This document shows, piece after piece, positions 60,765-64,000 of a stretch of 64,000 bases of DNA. Every line of letters begins with the position of its first letter. The stretch's first letter is position 1. The DNA comes from Paracidovorax konjaci (GTDB lineage Bacteria; Pseudomonadota; Gammaproteobacteria; Burkholderiales; Burkholderiaceae_C), in assembly GCF_900112675.1 (NCBI RefSeq), contig NZ_FOMQ01000002.1, forward strand, positions 248,001-312,000, given 5' to 3'. The notes under the pieces are model-generated. The model had not been told where the DNA came from, searched no databases, and saw only the letters and a list, made by a program, of their open reading frames with translations. The position numbers were made by a program, and so were the translations under genes.

Positions 60765-62549
60765 ATGGCATCCCGCATCGATTTTTCCACCCCGCTGGAC
60801 CCGGCTGCGCCGCGCCTGCGCCACGCCTTCGGCACCCCGCGCGAGGTGTGGGTGGCGCGGTCGCCGGACGAGGTGCGCGGCGTGCTGGAGGCCGTGCAGG
60901 CGGCCGCGGCCCGGGGCGACTGGTGCGTGGGCTACCTGCGCTACGAGGCGGCGGCGGCCTTCGACGCGGCCCTCGTCACCCATGCGCCCGAGGGGCCGCT
61001 GGCCTGGTTCGCGGTGCACGGCGCGCCGCAGCCCTGGCCGGGGCCGGCCGGCACGGAGCCGGCTGGAGGGGTGCAGGGCCTGGCGCGCGTGGAGGGCTGG
61101 ACGGGCCTGGAGCGCGCGGCCTTCGATGCCGCCTTCGCCCGCATCCAGCAGGCCATCCGCGACGGCGAGCTGTACCAGGTCAACTTCACCGCGCCCCTGC
61201 GCGGCGGCTTCGAGGGGAGCCCCGCAGCGCTGTTCGATGCCCTGCGGCGCGCGCAGCCGGGCGGGTACGCCGCCCACATCGAAGCGGAGGGCGAGCAGGT
61301 GCTGTCGGTGTCGCCCGAGCTGTTCTTCGACTGGCGGTCGGCTGGTGAGCAGGGCGGCGCCATCCTCGCGCGGCCCATGAAGGGCACTGCGCCGCGCGGT
61401 GCCACGCCCGAAGCCGACGCGGCCCATGCGGAGCACCTGCGCACGGCGCCCAAGGAGCGCGCCGAGAACGTGATGATCGTGGACCTGCTGCGCAACGACC
61501 TCTCGCGCATCGCCGAGCCGCACAGCGTGCGCGTGCCCACGCTCTTCCACACCCAGGCGCTGCCCACGGTATGGCAGATGACCTCCGACGTCACCGCGCG
61601 CACGCGCCCCGGGCTCAGCCTGTGGGACGTGTTCGCGGCGCTGTTCCCGTGCGGCTCGGTCACCGGCGCGCCCAAGGTGCAGGCCATGCGCACCATCCGC
61701 AACCTGGAGGCTGCGCCGCGCGGCATTTACTGCGGCGCCATCGGCGTGGTGCGGCCCGACGGCCCCCCGGGCGCGGGCGGCATCGCCGCCACCTTCAACG
61801 TGCCCATCCGCACCGTGGTGCTGCACGGTGCGGCCGCCACCTGCGGCATCGGCAGCGGCATCACTTCCGACGCGCAGGCGGCGGCCGAATGGAGCGAATG
61901 GCGCCACAAGCGCGCCTTCGTGGAGCGTGCGAGCCAGCCGTTCGAGCTGCTGGAAACCCTGGCGCTGGAGGCCGGGCACTTCCGCCATCTGGCCGACCAC
62001 CTCGCGCGCATGGCCGCTTCGGCCGCGCATTTCGGCTTCGGCTGGGATGCGGCGCGCGTGCAGGATTGCCTGGACGCGCTGGCGCGCCGGCACCCGGAGG
62101 GCCTCTGGCGCACGCGCCTGCTGCTGGACGCCGCGGGCGCGCCGCGCGCCGAGGCGCTCGCCTGCGCAGCGGTCCCCACCCCGGTGCGCCTGCGGCTGGC
62201 CGACCGCGCCTTCGAAGCCGCCCACGGCGAATTCGTGCGCCACAAGACCACGCGCCGTGCGCACTACGCGGCCTTCGCGCCCACGGTGCCCGGCGTGTTC
62301 GATACGGTGCTCTGGAACGAGGCCGGCGAGGTCACCGAGGGCACCTTCGGCAACCTGGCCGCGTTGCGCGACGGGAAGTGGACCACGCCGCCGCTCGCCT
62401 GCGGCCTGCTGCCCGGCGTGGGCCGCGCGGTGGCCCTGCGCGAAGGGCGCATCGCCGAGGCCGTGCTGCGGGTGGAAGACCTGCCGCGCGTGCAGGGCTG
62501 GGCGTTCCTCAACAGCCTGCGGGGCTGGCTGCCGGCCACGCTGGACTGA
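60765..62549 (+). CDS. Fused aminodeoxychorismate synthase component I and 4-amino-4-deoxychorismate lyase (PabBC)
   Basis: A 594-residue bifunctional protein for p-aminobenzoate synthesis. The N-terminal PabB domain (about 1-370) has DGELYQVNFTAPLRG, the signature ARPMKGTAPRG, KERAENVMIVDLLRNDLSRI and CGSVTGAPKVQAM. The C-terminal class IV aminotransferase/lyase (about 390-594) has FVRHKTTRRAHY with the likely PLP lysine, WNEAGEVTEGTFGNLAAL and ACGLLPGVGR. Such fusions are common in Burkholderiales. The glutaminase PabA is not in the window. Confidence 0.94.
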   Translation: MASRIDFSTPLDPAAPRLRHAFGTPREVWVARSPDEVRGVLEAVQAAAARGDWCVGYLRYEAAAAFDAALVTHAPEGPLAWFAVHGAPQPWPGPAGTEPAGGVQGLARVEGWTGLERAAFDAAFARIQQAIRDGELYQVNFTAPLRGGFEGSPAALFDALRRAQPGGYAAHIEAEGEQVLSVSPELFFDWRSAGEQGGAILARPMKGTAPRGATPEADAAHAEHLRTAPKERAENVMIVDLLRNDLSRIAEPHSVRVPTLFHTQALPTVWQMTSDVTARTRPGLSLWDVFAALFPCGSVTGAPKVQAMRTIRNLEAAPRGIYCGAIGVVRPDGPPGAGGIAATFNVPIRTVVLHGAAATCGIGSGITSDAQAAAEWSEWRHKRAFVERASQPFELLETLALEAGHFRHLADHLARMAASAAHFGFGWDAARVQDCLDALARRHPEGLWRTRLLLDAAGAPRAEALACAAVPTPVRLRLADRAFEAAHGEFVRHKTTRRAHYAAFAPTVPGVFDTVLWNEAGEVTEGTFGNLAALRDGKWTTPPLACGLLPGVGRAVALREGRIAEAVLRVEDLPRVQGWAFLNSLRGWLPATLD

Positions 62550-62632
62550 CGGCACGGCCCCGCCGGGGAGCGCGCGGGCCGTCCCTGCTGCCCGTCACCG
62601 CGCGTTGCCGCGCCGCGGGGATCAAGCGTGCT

Positions 62633-62992
62633 TCAGAGCTTTTCTTTCACGTACGAGCCGCGGTCCATGTCCACGATCTCCACGCTGAGCTGCACCGCCA
62701 GGCCTTCGGGCCTGGGCGTGTGCGCGCGCAGCACGGCACCCACGCGGCCGGCGAGGTCCTGCTTGGCTTCGGGCGAGCGGCCCGAGAGCAGGCGCAACTG
62801 CGCATGCACGAAGGCGCGGCCTTCGGGCTGCGTGCCGATGGCGAAGCGGTCGGTGGTGATGTAGCGGCTCTTGAGGTCGGACTCGGCCAGGATCTCGGGG
62901 CTGGCGGTGAGCGAGGCATTGACGGCTTCGAGGATCCGGGCTTCCGGGAAGGGGCGCAGGTTGTCGGTGTATTCGATGACGAGGTGGGGCAT
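62633..62992 (-). CDS. 5-carboxymethyl-2-hydroxymuconate delta-isomerase family protein
   Basis: A 119-residue tautomerase-superfamily protein. After removal of Met it would begin with the catalytic Pro (MPHLVIEYTDNLRPFPEARI), and ESDLKSRYITTDRFAIG and AFVHAQLRLLSGRSPEAKQD match the CHMI family. In E. coli C and relatives the enzyme acts in homoprotocatechuate breakdown, but no hpa genes are nearby, so the natural substrate here is uncertain. It is codirectional with queD, 86 bp downstream of it. Confidence 0.87.
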   Translation of the reverse strand: MPHLVIEYTDNLRPFPEARILEAVNASLTASPEILAESDLKSRYITTDRFAIGTQPEGRAFVHAQLRLLSGRSPEAKQDLAGRVGAVLRAHTPRPEGLAVQLSVEIVDMDRGSYVKEKL

Positions 62993-63078
62993 GGCGTCTC
63001 CGTGGATGGGCGGGTGGATGGTGGTCTGACAGAAAAAAGCGGTGTGCCGTGCAGGCCGGCGCGGGCCACGGGGCGGCG

Positions 63079-63456
63079 TCAGCCGCGCGGCCGGGCCAGG
63101 TCCAGCACGCAGCCGTCGCCGACGGCTTCGCGCCACACGCGCACGCGGCTGGGCGGCGGGTCGAGGTCGGAGAGCGCGTCGGCGATGAACACGCACAGGT
63201 TCTCCAGCGTGGCGGGGCCCAGGCCAGGCACCTCGTCCAGGAGGTGGTGGTCGAGCCGTTCGCGCAGCTGCGTGCAGCGCGCCCGCAGGTGGCCCAGGTC
63301 GATCACCATGCCGGTGGCGGGATGGCGCGGGCCGGTGACGGAGATCTCGGCGTGGTAGGTGTGGCCGTGGATGCGGCGGCTGCCCTCGGCCTCGATCTCG
63401 CGCTGCAGCGTGTGCGCGGCATCGAAGAAGAAGCGTTGGTGGACGGTGAACAACAT
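63079..63456 (-). CDS. queD: 6-carboxy-tetrahydropterin synthase homologue with Cys-to-Ser change
   Basis: A 125-residue PTPS-family enzyme of the queuosine (preQ0) pathway. Zinc ligands H15, H30 and H32 are present (FDAAHTLQ and RRIHGHTYH), as are the LDHHLLDEVPGL and C-terminal GDGCVLDL regions. The catalytic cysteine that normally precedes the HGH motif (KCGRLHGH in E. coli QueD) is replaced by Ser26 (GSRRIHGH). It sits 28 bp after queE in the same direction; the gap contains a T9 run on the coding strand. Confidence 0.88.
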   Translation of the reverse strand: MLFTVHQRFFFDAAHTLQREIEAEGSRRIHGHTYHAEISVTGPRHPATGMVIDLGHLRARCTQLRERLDHHLLDEVPGLGPATLENLCVFIADALSDLDPPPSRVRVWREAVGDGCVLDLARPRG

Positions 63457-63484
63457 GGTCGAAAAAAAAAGGGGGCGGGCCGGC

Positions 63485-64000
63485 TCAGCGGATGCCGGTG
63501 AGTTTGTGGGTCTGCAGGCTCAGGCGCCAGGCGGGGCGCTCCAGGCAGGCGTCGATGCAGCGGGCGGTGTGGGCGGCCTGGTCGGGCCCGTCCATGGGCT
63601 GCAGGAAGCGGTGGGTGAAGCGCGTCTGCGATTCCAGCGCGGCGAGATCGAACCCAGGCTGGGGCCACACCAGCTTGAGCTCTTGCCCCTCGCGCTGCAC
63701 CCAGGGCGCGCCGGCCTTGGGGCTGATGCAGAGCCAGTCGATGCCCGGCGGTGCGGCGATGGTGCCATTGCTCTCCACGGCGATGCGCAGGCCCCGCGCA
63801 TGCAGTGCGTCGATGAGGGGCGCGTCGAGCTGCAGCAGCGGCTCGCCGCCCGTGATGACCACGAGGCGGTGGTCGGCATCGTGCGCGGGCCACTGGGCGG
63901 CGACCACGTCGGCCAGCGCATCGGCCGTGGCGTACTTGCCGCCCAGCGTGCCGTCGGTGCCCACGAAATCGGTGTCGCAGAAGCGGCAGACGGCGCTGCT
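63485..64000 (-). CDS. queE: 7-carboxy-7-deazaguanine synthase, C-terminal part, cut by window edge
   Basis: About 171 codons of a radical-SAM enzyme are visible. At the edge the end of the CxxxCxxC cluster motif is seen as SAVCRFCDTDFVGTDG. VVITGGEPLLQLDAPLIDAL, VESNGTIAAPPGIDWLCISP and the C-terminal LSLQTHKLTGIR match QueE. It converts the QueD product to 7-carboxy-7-deazaguanine for queuosine. The 5' end lies beyond 64000. Confidence 0.94.
   Translation of the reverse strand, partial: SSAVCRFCDTDFVGTDGTLGGKYATADALADVVAAQWPAHDADHRLVVITGGEPLLQLDAPLIDALHARGLRIAVESNGTIAAPPGIDWLCISPKAGAPWVQREGQELKLVWPQPGFDLAALESQTRFTHRFLQPMDGPDQAAHTARCIDACLERPAWRLSLQTHKLTGIR

Noticed and set aside
1-64000. 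tRNA, rRNA, riboswitch, CRISPR array, prophage or IS elements
   Set aside because: I looked for clover-leaf ends, conserved rRNA segments, regular spaced repeats and phage or transposase genes and found none that I could support.

Overview
The window is high-GC, gene-dense chromosomal DNA from a betaproteobacterium. Gene content and order (ctaC-ctaD-ctaG-ctaE-surf1-ctaA-ctaB-sco, rsmD-coaD, secB-gpsA, panB-panC, nadC-nadA, fused pabBC, DUF4148, DUF2970 and DUF2909 proteins) and short AT-rich intergenic palindromes resemble Comamonadaceae, most likely Acidovorax/Paracidovorax. The genus is inferred from recognised protein families, not from a search. I see no rRNA, tRNA, IS element, prophage or CRISPR array.

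Layout. 1-6128 (minus): a yehI/yehL/yehM-like cluster with a WGR/DUF4132 protein, a MoxR-type AAA ATPase and the start of a DUF5682 protein cut by the window edge. 6474-15150 (minus): a complete malonate decarboxylase system, with a LysR regulator, a MatC-like transporter and mdcA-C-D-E-G-B-H, mostly overlapping or closely spaced. 15242-23267: mixed housekeeping genes: a Kef-type antiporter, a LysE-type exporter, an orphan ParA, a MaoC hydratase, a DUF4148 protein facing a LysR regulator, trmL, comF and a bioC-like gene. 23839-33561 (plus): the aa3-type cytochrome c oxidase structural and assembly cluster, including a 36-codon assembly gene and heme A synthesis. 33619-35246 (minus): an FNR-like regulator with all four Cys ligands, and a small Rossmann protein with an FNR-box-like site upstream. 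35247-39853 (minus): a Bug-type solute-binding protein, rpoH with a near-perfect CIRCE operator, a hemerythrin protein and ftsY with a very long Pro/Ala-rich N-terminus. 39883-44212 (plus): an M16 peptidase pair, rsmD and coaD. 44360-50298: a zinc metallopeptidase, a run of small stress-type genes (BON lipoprotein, ferritin-like, DUF883, DUF1328), a divergent CHASE3 histidine kinase/NarL-type regulator pair and a receiver-only regulator. 50447-56158: moeB, ctpA and gpmA (minus), then a rhodanese, grxC, secB and gpsA (plus). 56254-64000: a 24-residue membrane peptide, panC/panB (minus), nadC/nadA and pabBC (plus), then a CHMI-family isomerase, queD and the 3' part of queE (minus).

How the parts fit. 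Respiration is the largest theme: all core oxidase subunits and the copper and heme A assembly factors share one strand, and an FNR-type sensor lies just beyond them. Stress control is the second theme: HrcA/CIRCE over rpoH, a two-component pair next to small envelope-stress proteins, and a recurring GTAGGA/TCCTAC motif upstream of several of these genes.

The most unusual signal that annotation would miss is a 45-bp dispersed repeat. It has four copies (17953, 34627, 43520, 60621), each in the sense orientation downstream of a stop codon and each built as TTGCTA-N9-TAGCAA plus a conserved 24-nt tail. A fifth, partial copy of the palindrome is embedded in a signal-peptide-coding sequence at 41501.
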